The notes: generated from the letters alone by a model not told the origin. A DNA stretch of 64,000 bases from Plasticicumulans lactativorans (GCF_004341245.1 NZ_SLWY01000018.1:1-64000); one strand, 5' to 3'. Shown: positions 18,811-27,860, counted from the first letter of the stretch. Numbers and translations: made by a program.

Positions 18811-19947
18811 ATGAGCTATTTGCGTCCAATGGCACCGACCCCCGTTGCTCCCGATCCCTGGCACTACCCGCGCACCGCGCTGGCGGACGGCGTGCTCGGC
18901 CTGTTCGCCGGCGGGCTCAGCAGCGCCCTGACCTTCTTCGCCCCGCGGCGCATGGGCAAGACCGAGTTCCTGCGCAAGGACATCAGGCCGGCGGCGCAGG
19001 CGCGCGGCTGGGGCGTGTTCTACTTCAGCTTTCTCGACGAGACCGAGGACGTGCGCGGCGCCTTCGTTGCGGCGCTCGGGCGCTTCGCGCGCGGAGAGGG
19101 CTGGGTGAGCCGGCTGCGCGAGCACCTGCCCAGGAGCGTGAAGGTCGGCGGCACGGTCGCCGGCACCGGCGGCAACGTTGAACTCACCCGAGCCGAGGCC
19201 GCCAGCGGACAAGACCTGAAAGCCCTGCTCGACGAACTCGGCCGCCGCGACACCTTCACGCTGCTGCTGCTCGACGAAGTGCAAGCGCTGGCCGCCAGCC
19301 CGAAGAACGCGTCCTTCGTCGCCGCGCTGCGCACCGGCCTCGACACGAACAAGGACCGGTTGAAGACGATCTTCACCGGATCGAGTCGCGAGGGCCTGCG
19401 GCGCATGTTCTCGCAGGCCAACGCGCCGTTCTTCCACTTCGGGCAGAACCTCGACTTCCCGGACATGGATCGCGGCTTTACCGACCATCTGGCCGCGGCC
19501 TATGCCGCGACGACCGGCCGACAGATCGACACCGCCGCACTGTGGGCCGCCTTCGAGCGCCTGGGCAAGGTGCCGCAGATGGCGCGCTCGCTGGTCGAGC
19601 GGCTGGCGCTGAATCCCGCCATCGAACTCACCGCCGCCGTCGATGCCCTCGCTGCCGACCTCGCCGAGCAACGCGATTACGGCTCGCTGTGGGCGGGCGT
19701 CACGCCGCTCGACCGCAGCATCCTCGCGCGACTGGCGAACGGCGACGCCGGGCTGTTCTCGGAGGAGGTCCGCGAACAGATCAGCGAGGAACTCGGCGTG
19801 CCGATGCTGGCTGTCGCCGCCATGCAGGCCGCTATCCGTCGCCTGCAGCGGCGCGGACTCGTCACCCGCCAGAGCGCCCGCGGCAGCTATGTGCCGGAAG
19901 ACCCGAACTTCGCGGCATGGATTCGCGAGCGCGACCTGCCCGACTGA
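18811..19947 (+). CDS. AAA-family ATPase with C-terminal winged helix (cassette gene)
   Basis: 378 aa. P-loop RRMGKTEF (about residues 48-55), Walker B LLLLDEVQAL, a sensor-like IFTGSSR, and a C-terminal helical/winged-helix part (AAIRRLQRRGLVTRQSARGSY). The architecture resembles the stand-alone AAA ATPases of archaeal and conflict systems (ATPase domain plus HTH); its target is unknown. No clear ribosome site precedes the ATG at 18811; a TTG three bases earlier or ATG 18829 are alternatives. It lies exactly between two 37-bp direct repeats, beside the distal end of the CRISPR array, which suggests insertion as a unit. Confidence 0.75.
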   Translation: MSYLRPMAPTPVAPDPWHYPRTALADGVLGLFAGGLSSALTFFAPRRMGKTEFLRKDIRPAAQARGWGVFYFSFLDETEDVRGAFVAALGRFARGEGWVSRLREHLPRSVKVGGTVAGTGGNVELTRAEAASGQDLKALLDELGRRDTFTLLLLDEVQALAASPKNASFVAALRTGLDTNKDRLKTIFTGSSREGLRRMFSQANAPFFHFGQNLDFPDMDRGFTDHLAAAYAATTGRQIDTAALWAAFERLGKVPQMARSLVERLALNPAIELTAAVDALAADLAEQRDYGSLWAGVTPLDRSILARLANGDAGLFSEEVREQISEELGVPMLAVAAMQAAIRRLQRRGLVTRQSARGSYVPEDPNFAAWIRERDLPD

Positions 19948-19955
19948 CACCGGGG

Positions 19956-19992
19956 CCCGGTGACCGCCGCGCAAGTCGATCACGCGGCTGCC
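19956..19992 (+). repeat. 37-bp direct repeat, copy B, abutting the CRISPR array
   Basis: Matches 18643-18679 at 36 of 37 positions. Its last bases run into the degenerate terminal CRISPR repeat (19987-20022), so the junction replaces about the first ten plus-strand bases of that repeat. Confidence 0.9.
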
Positions 19993-21403
19993 TGTTCACC
20001 CCGGCGATGAGCCGGGGAATACACGGCTAGATGCCCGCCTGCGGCGTGCGCCCGGGGGCGCTTCAACGACACCCCGGCGATGAGCCGGGGAATACGCAGG
20101 CCAAGGCGCTGGCCAACCGCACGCTGTACCTGCTTCAACGACACCCCGGCGATGAGCCGGGGAATACCCGGTACTGTCGGTGATGGTGACTGCCGAGAGG
20201 TTGCCGCTTCAACGACACCCCGGCGATGAGCCGGGGAATACGCGAGTGACGACGCCGAGGATCTGCGCGCCGGACGGGCTTCAACGACACCCCGGCGATG
20301 AGCCGGGGAATACCCGTGTCTTTCCAGCCGACGCCAGCGCCAAATAAGAGGCTTCAACGACACCCCGGCGATGAGCCGGGGAATACACCGTGGTGGTCAC
20401 GTGGTACCAGGGCGGCGTGCTGAGCTTCAACGACACCCCGGCGATGAGCCGGGGAATACGGTCCTGTTGGCCCAGGCGGCCAACTTAGCGGTGCAGCTTC
20501 AACGACACCCCGGCGATGAGCCGGGGAATACGCGGCCTTCGGCGGCGCGCTCGATGGCGGTGACCGGGCTTCAACGACACCCCGGCGATGAGCCGGGGAA
20601 TACCTCGGCGATCGCGGCGAAGTGCTCGGCAACGGTGCTGCTTCAACGACACCCCGGCGATGAGCCGGGGAATACAGCGCTTCACGCATCGCGCCGCGGC
20701 GGGAGGTCCGGGCTTCAACGACACCCCGGCGATGAGCCGGGGAATACCAGCCCGAAGAACAGAGGAGGCGCGCCATGTGGCACGGCTTCAACGACACCCC
20801 GGCGATGAGCCGGGGAATACCCGGGGACGACGGTCACGATCTGCTCCATCACGCTCGAGCTTCAACGACACCCCGGCGATGAGCCGGGGAATACCTGCGC
20901 CTGACCGGCGCTGATTTCGGGCAGGGCCCAGCTTCAACGACACCCCGGCGATGAGCCGGGGAATACCGTTGCGGGGCGATACGGTCGACCCGGCCGCGGC
21001 GCGGCTTCAACGACACCCCGGCGATGAGCCGGGGAATACCGGTCGACCCCGAGGACATCGCGCGGCTGATCCGCTTGCTTCAACGACACCCCGGCGATGA
21101 GCCGGGGAATACCGCTATCGCGCCACTCGGCATATACGCGCGCTCGACGCTTCAACGACACCCCGGCGATGAGCCGGGGAATACCCCAGGAAGGCTTCGG
21201 CGCCTGGCGCGCCGGTACGGGCTTCAACGACACCCCGGCGATGAGCCGGGGAATACGGCCTCAAGCCGAGTGAGGAGCGGCTGCGGGCATTTTGCTTCAA
21301 CGACACCCCGGCGATGAGCCGGGGAATACGTCGCCATTTGCATTCCCGAGCGTCACGGTTTGCCGAAGCTTCAACGACACCCCGGCGATGAGCCGGGGAA
21401 TAC
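19987..21403 (-). CRISPR. CRISPR array, 20 repeats and 19 spacers, type I-G
   Basis: 36-bp repeats (plus strand begins GCTTCAACGACACCCCGGCG and ends CCGGGGAATAC), perfectly conserved in 19 copies starting at 20060, 20132, 20206 and so on to 21368. The copy at 19987 keeps only the last 26 bp. Spacers are 36-38 bp. The inner CCCCGGC/GCCGGGG arms form a hairpin. I orient it on the minus strand because there the repeat ends GTTGAAGC, like known crRNA handles, because the degenerate copy then sits at the leader-distal end with a decayed 3' end, and because the cas operon runs toward it in the same direction. Confidence 0.97.
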
Positions 21404-21580
21404 CAGCATGCCCGCATCCCGTTGATTCCATTATGCGAAAACCGCGGTTTGCGAGCGCTGTCCGAAAGCCGGCGTGGCGGCGCCATCCGGGCCGGCTGGA
21501 TGAGCGGTCCATGTTGACAAAGTAGCTGATGTGGCTTGCATTTTTTAGCTGCGAGCGCTCGCCGGGGTTGCGACGCCACC
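21404..21580 (-). promoter_or_regulatory. Putative CRISPR leader
   Basis: 177 bp between the csb2 stop and the last intact repeat. It includes locally AT-rich stretches (21420-21440 and 21525-21548) unlike the flanking DNA. New spacers would be added at 21403 if the array is still active. Assignment follows from the array orientation. Confidence 0.5.
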
Positions 21581-22993
21581 TCAGCGCTCGCACGCGCGCA
21601 GCAGCCCCAGGCCCAGGCCCTCGCCGGCGCCCAGGCAGAACGGACCGCGCTGCGGCTGGGCAAAGCGCAGCGTCAGCCACGCCCGCGGATAATCGCGCAG
21701 ATGCTGTGGCACGCTGTAATCGCCCGTCCGCACGCATGCCGACAACTGCGCCGCTGGCTCGAAAGCCACTGACTCGACCAACTCCGGCGCGATACCCGCA
21801 TGCCTCAGCAAACGCTGTGTCGTGCGCCCCAGACGTGCCTTGCCGCGACGCATGTCCCAGCCCGGCAGCACCACCGGTGTGGCCGTCGTCCAGGCCCGCG
21901 CCGGCTCAAGAAACGCCGGCAGCACCCGATCATCGGCCGGCGCCGGCACCAGCATCGCCACCGGCTCGGGCACCCCGAGCGCAAACAGCCACGCCAGTTC
22001 GAGCCGCTGCACGATCGGTCGCCACCATTCGGGCGACAGGTGCCCGCGCGCCACGACCAGCACCCGGCGCAAACGGCCATCCGCCTGGTAGTGGCCGACG
22101 TTCGGCACCGGATACACCTGCAGCCGCGCCGCGCCGGCATGCCCCATCGCTGCGCGGATCGCCGCTGCGGGCAGGCCGGCGGTTTCGGCCGCGCGCTGAA
22201 TGGCGTGGCGCACCATCGCACTCAGGCGCATGCCGTCCGTACCTTCGAGCGACCACGGTTCATCGCGCGGCGTGCGCAGCATGAAGGCTGCATAAGGTCG
22301 ATCGGGCGCGTCGAGCGTCGAGCGATACCCGCAGACCGAATGGCGGGGCTCGGTGACGCCACGCACGCTGGTGCGGGTGATGGCACTGCGCACCGCGTCG
22401 TAATGCGCATCGAGCGCCTGCAGCGCACCCAGGTAGGGTACGGGCAGGGCATTGGCGCCCTGCGCGTCCGGCGTGTGCTGAACGCCGCCCAGCGCCGGAC
22501 GCTCGTCGAGCAGCGCGCACGTCGCCCAGGCCAGATCAGGACCTTGCCCGAGGCAGACCAGCCCGCGCGCCAGCGTCTGCAACGCCGCCAGGTGCGTCAC
22601 CGTCTCGGCGGTGGCGATCCAGAGGAAATGCACCGGTCCGTCGATCGCCCAGCCTGCGCGCTCGCGCAGGGTCTTGAGCTTGGCAACCAACGCGCGCGAC
22701 TTCGACGTTTCGCCACCGACGGCGGCCTCGACGATGTGGTCGCCGTCGTTGTTCGGGACGGCGCTGCGCACCGGCGCGCAGGTGCGTGCGCGGGGGGCGT
22801 GGATTTCCGGGGGCGGCAGGGTTTCGAGGTGCCGCAGCGCGGCCCACAGCGGCGCGCGCGCAGGCGTGCGCGCCACGCCGGCGATCAGCGCCTGGAACAG
22901 CCGCAGCGGCGAGGGAGGCCAGTCGTTGCCGTGGTAGACGGCGCTGCCGGGGGCGTCGTTGAGCCAGCGCACCGACAGGAGAAAGAGCGGCAT
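21581..22993 (-). CDS. csb2: Type I-G Cas5-Cas6 fusion protein Csb2
   Basis: 470 aa, GSU0054 family. The N-terminus MPLFLLSVRWLND and GNDWPPSPLRLFQALIAG are the Cas5-like RAMP start; the C-terminus CLGAGEGLGLGLLRA is the glycine-rich loop of the Cas6-like half that cuts the crRNA precursor. It is predicted to process the adjacent array and hold the crRNA 5' end in the Cascade complex. The ATG at 22993 starts 4 bp past the csb1 stop. The frame is open upstream, but that part overlaps csb1 and has no family similarity. Confidence 0.9.
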   Translation of the reverse strand: MPLFLLSVRWLNDAPGSAVYHGNDWPPSPLRLFQALIAGVARTPARAPLWAALRHLETLPPPEIHAPRARTCAPVRSAVPNNDGDHIVEAAVGGETSKSRALVAKLKTLRERAGWAIDGPVHFLWIATAETVTHLAALQTLARGLVCLGQGPDLAWATCALLDERPALGGVQHTPDAQGANALPVPYLGALQALDAHYDAVRSAITRTSVRGVTEPRHSVCGYRSTLDAPDRPYAAFMLRTPRDEPWSLEGTDGMRLSAMVRHAIQRAAETAGLPAAAIRAAMGHAGAARLQVYPVPNVGHYQADGRLRRVLVVARGHLSPEWWRPIVQRLELAWLFALGVPEPVAMLVPAPADDRVLPAFLEPARAWTTATPVVLPGWDMRRGKARLGRTTQRLLRHAGIAPELVESVAFEPAAQLSACVRTGDYSVPQHLRDYPRAWLTLRFAQPQRGPFCLGAGEGLGLGLLRACER

Positions 22994-22997
22994 CGTT

Positions 22998-24053
22998 TCA
23001 GCCTTCCGCGTCCTGTTTCTTGTTGATGGCGCGCTTGCCGGCGGCGGGCTGGTAGTCGAGCACCCGACCGTCCCCACCGAGCGGTACGCCGAGTTGCGCC
23101 TGCGCCGCCTGCGCAGCTTCATCGAGCCAGGTCGCGGCCTGCTCGGGCGTGATCGCCACCGGCCCGGCGCTGCCATCACCGCGCACCACTTCGAACTGCG
23201 CGGGGCCGTTCGGCACCAGCCAGCAGCCGGCTCGCAAACGGTAATCGCGTGCGCCGTGCAGCAGGCCGACCAGCGCCAGAGCCAACGCGTAGCTCGCCAG
23301 CGCTAGCGCGTGCTCGGGCGTCGCCGCCGGCAGCGTCCGCAGCGCGCCGAGGTGGATCGAGGCGAACTGCACGATCTCACCATGCACGATGATGCCGCCG
23401 TGCTGATCGACCGAGGGCGTGGGAGCGAAGCCGGCGTTGGCGCCCTTCTTCCATTCCTCTTCGGTGAAGCCGAATTCTTCGCGCGTGAAGGCGCCGGAGA
23501 ACTGCGCCGAGCGCGTGCAGGCGTCGATGTCGTAGGCGAGGATTTCGCTGCGCACGGCGCGCGGAATCTTCACCTTCGTGTCGCGTGAATCCCAGGCGCC
23601 GTAGATCAGCGAGGTCGGCGACAAGCGCGCGATCGGCACGGCATCGCCGCCGGCGTAGGCCGTGAACGCCTTGCGAATCTCATCTTCAAGGCTGGTGCAG
23701 CGCAGCGCAGCGTCGGCCAGCCGATGCGGCAGTTCGGTGACCAGTACGGTGCGGGCGCCCACCTTGACGCCGACGCGCGGCACGCTGCCGGCGAAGGCGC
23801 CGGCAAACACGGCTTCCATGCGGTTGGCCTGCGATTGCACGGAATCGAGGCCGGCGATTCTGGTTTCCAGTTTGCCGCCGCCGCGCAGGACGTTGACGGT
23901 GTACGGGGTGTCGTGCGCGTGCTTCTTGGCGTCCTTGCTGGTCGGGTATGTCGGCGGGAACAGCGGCAGTTCACGGCCCTCGATCGGTTCGAGGGGCTGG
24001 CGCATGCGCAGGGCGACGGCGTGCGGATCGGCAATCAGAGCGCTCAAGTCCAT
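22998..24053 (-). CDS. csb1: Type I-G Cas7 backbone protein Csb1
   Basis: 351 aa, GSU0053 family. Recognisable blocks are LDSVQSQANRMEAVF near residue 70, LTSLIYGAWDS-like SPTSLIYGAWDSRDTKVK and RSEILAYDIDACTRSAQF. Csb1 is the Cas7 subunit that coats the crRNA spacer. AGGAG precedes the ATG, 12 bp after the csb3 stop. The protein looks complete, with a lysine-rich tail. Confidence 0.92.
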   Translation of the reverse strand: MDLSALIADPHAVALRMRQPLEPIEGRELPLFPPTYPTSKDAKKHAHDTPYTVNVLRGGGKLETRIAGLDSVQSQANRMEAVFAGAFAGSVPRVGVKVGARTVLVTELPHRLADAALRCTSLEDEIRKAFTAYAGGDAVPIARLSPTSLIYGAWDSRDTKVKIPRAVRSEILAYDIDACTRSAQFSGAFTREEFGFTEEEWKKGANAGFAPTPSVDQHGGIIVHGEIVQFASIHLGALRTLPAATPEHALALASYALALALVGLLHGARDYRLRAGCWLVPNGPAQFEVVRGDGSAGPVAITPEQAATWLDEAAQAAQAQLGVPLGGDGRVLDYQPAAGKRAINKKQDAEG

Positions 24054-24065
24054 CTTGTCTCCTGC

Positions 24066-24752
24066 TCAATCAGGTGAGGCAGTCAGAAGTATGGTGTTGC
24101 TGCCGGCCTTGCCGAACGGTGCGCGCCAGCCGCTCAGCGCGTAGCGGCTGGCGCCGGCAATGGCAAGGCGAGCCAGTGAAAACGAGGCTTCGCGCCACGG
24201 ATGCAGACGCACGTGGCCATCGCGGCGGCTGCCGGCCAGCGGCAGGGCCTGCAGGCCGATGAAGGCCAGCAGTTCGAGCAGCGGCCGGCAAAGCATCTCG
24301 ATGTGGGTGTGCTGGTTGATCGACCAGCCGATGCCGAGGGCATTCCAGGTGCCGCGCGGGTCCACGCCAAGGCGGCCAGTCGTGGTGTGTTCGAATTCGA
24401 GCCACTCGGGGGACGCAGCGCCGGCAGAGGCTCTGAACAAGTTGCCGACGATGGATTCGGCCTTCTGCTTGCCGGACCACAGCTTCATGTGCGGGTTCAA
24501 GCCCCACGGATTCCACCAATCGAGGCGCAGGGCGCCGAGCTGCAGGGCGTCGTCGTCGTCGACGACCGGCACCACGCGCACGGCGTCGAACTGTTGCAGT
24601 GCCGTGTCGGGACAGGCGAACCGCATCACGCCCGGTTCGGCCATCGGCTCGAAGCCGGTTTCGGCCAGCGGATCGGCGAGGCTCGCGAGCCAGGCCAGCC
24701 CGCCACAGGCCAGCACCTCGCCAGGGTTGCGCAGATCGATCACGCGCTGCAT
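24066..24752 (-). CDS. csb3: Csb3-like (small Cas8-type) type I-G subunit
   Basis: 228 aa. It opens with VIDLRNPGEVLACGGLAWLA, and LRLDWWNPWGLNPHMKLWSGKQKAESIVG follows; this matches my memory of the Csb3 (Balac_1303) family found in the Bifidobacterium type of I-U/I-G loci. It would serve as the large-subunit substitute in DNA recognition. No separate Csx17 or Cas8u gene exists here, which supports this role. The ATG at 24752 overlaps the cas3 end by 13 bp. The family name is less certain than for csb1 and csb2. Confidence 0.68.
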   Translation of the reverse strand: MQRVIDLRNPGEVLACGGLAWLASLADPLAETGFEPMAEPGVMRFACPDTALQQFDAVRVVPVVDDDDALQLGALRLDWWNPWGLNPHMKLWSGKQKAESIVGNLFRASAGAASPEWLEFEHTTTGRLGVDPRGTWNALGIGWSINQHTHIEMLCRPLLELLAFIGLQALPLAGSRRDGHVRLHPWREASFSLARLAIAGASRYALSGWRAPFGKAGSNTILLTASPD

Positions 24753-27466
24753 GCACTCCCCTCGTCCGGCAGCGTGTTGCCGGCGGATACCCAGGCATCG
24801 GCGGCTTTTACCAGCGCCTCGAACCACGCCAGTGCCCAGGGGCCGCAGTGCTGTTGCAGCGTGGCGTAGCGGCGTTCGACGGCCTCGGCAACCTCGGCGT
24901 TGTGTCCGATCGGCCGCTCGGGGTCCCACTGCATCGGATCGGGGAAGCCGGGGCGCGCGTGGCCGTGATGCGCGGCGATCAGGTGCAGGGTCAGATCGCG
25001 CAGCCACGGCTCGGGCGCCCCGGGTAGCGGCTGATGCAGCAGCACGTCGACCAGCGATCCGAACTCATGGCGATAGCCGCCGAGCAGTGCGGGCCGGAAT
25101 GTGCCGGTGCGCGACTTGGCGTAGCTCGCGGGGCCGTAGTGGCCGGCGGCGCGCTGCCAGCGTGCGCGCTTCTTGCCAAGGTCGTGGGCATGCCCGGCAG
25201 CGGCGATCGCTGCAACCAACCCGGCGGGTAGCCCGAGTGTGCGCGCCAGTCGCCCGGCGGCGTGGCCGACCGCGGCATCATGTTCGTCGACGGTCTGCGG
25301 CTGGTAGGCGAGCTGCGACAGGTCGCCTTCGGCGGCCAGCGTGAACTCGGCGCCACGCCGACGGGCATAGACCAGCCAGCGGCGGTCCTCGGGCTCGGCG
25401 TCGGGATCATGCAGCGCAAAGCGTAGCTGCACGGCCTGCGCGAGCCAGTCGGGGGCTTCGGCCGGCGCCTGGTCACCGCACTGCTCGAAGCGTCGACGCT
25501 CGTCGTTGTCGGCGAGGTCCTCCACCTCGGGCTGTTTCTTCGCCACCCTGAACAGTCCGGCCGGGTCCAAGCCACCGGCGGCAGCCGGCAAGATCAGCGT
25601 CGCGTAGGCCAGCGGCGGCGGACGGCTGCCGGGGCCGAGGCGATGCACGCTGACGCTGCCACGGGCATCGCGCACGATGCAGGCCAGTGTGCCGCACTTC
25701 TCGGCCAACTCTGCCAGCGTCTTTTCGGCTTCATCGGCCGGCAGTTGCAACAGCTCGCGCGGCAGCGGTGGTAGCAGGGTCAAGGCGTCACGAGCTGCTT
25801 CCGGGCCGAGTTGCATCAGCGTATCGGCGTCGTTCCGCCAGAGCACCTGCGTTTCGGGGCGCGCCGGTTCGTCGCTCAGGCCACGCAGGAACGGTTCGAG
25901 ATTGATGCGCGGCAACTCGGCGCTGGTCGCTGCCAGCAGCGTCAGCCGCTCGACGCCCAGCGGCGGGCACTTCGGCAGCGGCGTCGAGGCGTCGCGGCGT
26001 ACGTCCGCGTTCAGCGCAGCGAGGGTGGCCGGCGAGGCATCGGGCAGCGTTTCGAGCAGCGCCAGCGTGCGCGCCTGCGCGCGGCCGAGGTGGTCGCGCC
26101 ACGACGGTTTCTTCGGTTTCTTCTTGTCGCCGTCATCGCCCGGCGCAGCGGTGTCATCGGTGTCGGCCGTGGCGATGGTGTCGGGTTCGAGCGCGAAATC
26201 GTCGCCCTCGGGGCTGCCATCCTCGTCCTCGTCCAGCGTTTCACCGCTCGCGCCGACTGCCTCGGCGGCGGCGAATTTCTGTTCGTTGAACGTCAGGCTG
26301 GCCCGTGTCGCTACGATCTGCACCGTCGCCGCCGGCTGCAGGCCGGCACGGTTCACCCGGCCGAGGCGCTGAGTCACGCTGTCGAGTGGCGCCAGGTCCA
26401 TGACGGCGTGATCGGCGTCGAAGTCGATGCCCACCTCACCGGCGGCCGTGCTCACCAGGAACACCGCCGGCGCCGGAACACCGTCGCGCGACCGGTCGGG
26501 ATCGAAGCGCCGCCACAGCGCACCGTTGAACAGTGCCTCGCGTTCCTTGCCGCGCAGCGTACCGGTGAGCAGGCCGACGCGATCGGCGCCGAAGCGCTTG
26601 TGCAGGCCGTTGTAGACGGCGGTGGCGTCCTTGACCGTGTGCACGAAGCAGACGATGGCACCGCATGCAAAGGCTTCGAGGTGCCCGAGCAGAGCGGGCA
26701 CGAGTTTGTCGTCCTTGTCGAGCCGTTGCAGGTGCAGCGCCTTGGCCGCGTGCAGGCGCCGGTGCACAGCGGGCAGGGCACGGTCGGCATCGTCGAGCGT
26801 CAGCGCGTCGCTGGTGCGTTCTGGTGTTGCGCTCATCGTCATGACGCGAAAGCGTGGGCGCCACACTGTCGCCAGGTGCTCGCGCTGCAAGCGTTCGATC
26901 GTGCGCAGCAGCGGCTCCATTGCCGGGCAGAGGTGCGATTCGTCGACGATGACCGTGGTATCGCAGCCGAGCAGGCCGGCGTGCAGGGCGCGGTGTGAAC
27001 GGCCGTCGCCGTAGCCCGAAAAGAGCAGCCGCGAGCCGATCATGTCGACGGTGCCGACGATCACTGCAGGTCGTGCGGGGTCGCTGCGCCACTCACCGGA
27101 ATCGGCCAACCCTCCGCGCAGCACGCCCACCGCCACCGGCACGCCGTCGATCGGGAACGCCGCACGCGCGGCGAGTGCCGCGCGCCACTCCGGCAACGCG
27201 CACAGCGCGTCGAGCCAACGGCGCACCGTGGCAGCGGTTTGATCAACGATGGCGCGGCGATCTACCAGGTAGGCAAGCCGCACCGGCAGTGGCGCCCCCG
27301 CGGCGAGCGCCAACAGGTACAGCAGCACCGCGCTCGTTTTTCCGAGGCCGGTCGGTAGCGGTAGGCCAGATGGCACATCGCCCGCGTGCAGCGCCGCGTA
27401 CAAACGACGCTGCCAGTGGTAGGCGGGGTGGCCGAGGAGGGTTTCGAAGGTGGCGAGGGCGTCCAT
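24740..27466 (-). CDS. cas3: CRISPR helicase-nuclease Cas3, type I-G (HD at C-terminus)
   Basis: 908 aa. Helicase first: Walker A PTGLGKT (Lys43), DESH box at 175-178, SATPE, and QRLGRVNRAG (motif VI). The HD nuclease follows at the C-terminus: GHAHDLGKKRARWQ, YRHEFGS and IAAHHGHARPG carry the metal-binding His/Asp set. HD after helicase is the arrangement of I-G/I-U, opposite to most Cas3. A low-complexity acidic linker (SGETLDEDEDGSPEGDD onward) lies within the helicase part. First gene of the effector operon, 290 bp from tRNA-Ser. Confidence 0.95.
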   Translation of the reverse strand: MDALATFETLLGHPAYHWQRRLYAALHAGDVPSGLPLPTGLGKTSAVLLYLLALAAGAPLPVRLAYLVDRRAIVDQTAATVRRWLDALCALPEWRAALAARAAFPIDGVPVAVGVLRGGLADSGEWRSDPARPAVIVGTVDMIGSRLLFSGYGDGRSHRALHAGLLGCDTTVIVDESHLCPAMEPLLRTIERLQREHLATVWRPRFRVMTMSATPERTSDALTLDDADRALPAVHRRLHAAKALHLQRLDKDDKLVPALLGHLEAFACGAIVCFVHTVKDATAVYNGLHKRFGADRVGLLTGTLRGKEREALFNGALWRRFDPDRSRDGVPAPAVFLVSTAAGEVGIDFDADHAVMDLAPLDSVTQRLGRVNRAGLQPAATVQIVATRASLTFNEQKFAAAEAVGASGETLDEDEDGSPEGDDFALEPDTIATADTDDTAAPGDDGDKKKPKKPSWRDHLGRAQARTLALLETLPDASPATLAALNADVRRDASTPLPKCPPLGVERLTLLAATSAELPRINLEPFLRGLSDEPARPETQVLWRNDADTLMQLGPEAARDALTLLPPLPRELLQLPADEAEKTLAELAEKCGTLACIVRDARGSVSVHRLGPGSRPPPLAYATLILPAAAGGLDPAGLFRVAKKQPEVEDLADNDERRRFEQCGDQAPAEAPDWLAQAVQLRFALHDPDAEPEDRRWLVYARRRGAEFTLAAEGDLSQLAYQPQTVDEHDAAVGHAAGRLARTLGLPAGLVAAIAAAGHAHDLGKKRARWQRAAGHYGPASYAKSRTGTFRPALLGGYRHEFGSLVDVLLHQPLPGAPEPWLRDLTLHLIAAHHGHARPGFPDPMQWDPERPIGHNAEVAEAVERRYATLQQHCGPWALAWFEALVKAADAWVSAGNTLPDEGSACSA

Positions 27467-27713
27467 GCGTGCTGGGGCGTGGGTTCAGGCCAAAGGTATT
27501 TGCCGCTTCAGCATAGTGAGCGATTGAGGCGCCGCAAGGCGGCGGCATGCGTGTTCGCGACCGGCGCCGCGGCTGGCAAGAGGTCTGACGAGCCGTGGCG
27601 CCGTCCAGAATCGAGCGCCGTGCTACACGCCGTCGATGCGGTTGGTGAGACCCACCGGGCCGTCCGCAGCACGGCCGCAAATCTGTCCCTGGCGTATGCC
27701 CGGCTTTCAGACA
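27467..27713. other. Gap between cas3 and the tRNA-Ser terminator
   Basis: About 250 bp containing the presumed promoter of the cas operon (minus strand). I see no gene. No copy of cas1, cas2 or cas4 is present here or at the other end of the locus. Confidence 0.4.
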
Positions 27714-27740
27714 CGAAAAAGCCCGCCTTGCGGCGGGCTT
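27714..27740 (-). terminator. Intrinsic terminator after tRNA-Ser
   Basis: Arms AAGCCCGCC (27719-27727) and GGCGGGCTT (27732-27740) close a TTGC loop; on the minus strand the hairpin is followed by a run of T (AAAAA at 27716-27720 on the plus strand). Confidence 0.88.
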
Positions 27741-27756
27741 CGTAACTGCTTGATCT

Positions 27757-27849
27757 TGGCGGAGAGGGTGGGATTCGAACCCACGTGGGGCTGTTAAACC
27801 CCCATCCGATTTCGAGTCGGCGCCGTTATGGCCACTTCGGTACCTCTCC
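27757..27849 (-). tRNA. tRNA-Ser (anticodon CGA)
   Basis: 93 nt including an encoded CCA end. Acceptor stem GGAGAGG/CCTCTCC, anticodon loop CTCGAAA on a CCGA/TCGG stem, a long variable arm (GGGGGTTTAACAGCCCC region) as expected for class II tRNA, and the T-loop GGTTCGAATCC. Reads UCG serine codons. Confidence 0.95.
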
Positions 27850-27860
27850 AGCGGGCGCGA

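Noticed and set aside
19987-21403. Array orientation on the plus strand, with leader at the ATPase side
   Set aside because: The degenerate repeat is at that side and only 40 bp separate it from the ATPase stop. The minus-strand repeat ends GTTGAAGC like known handles, and the cas operon points the same way.
19980-21737. Several open frames through the CRISPR array with a repeated peptide (RHPGDEPGNT and similar)
   Set aside because: The 36-bp repeat is a multiple of three and gives repeated peptides when spacers keep frame. No start signals or real protein features.
27757-27849. tRNA-Ser 3' end as an attachment site of an integrative element
   Set aside because: No second copy of the tRNA end and no integrase seen in the window, so no attachment site is annotated.
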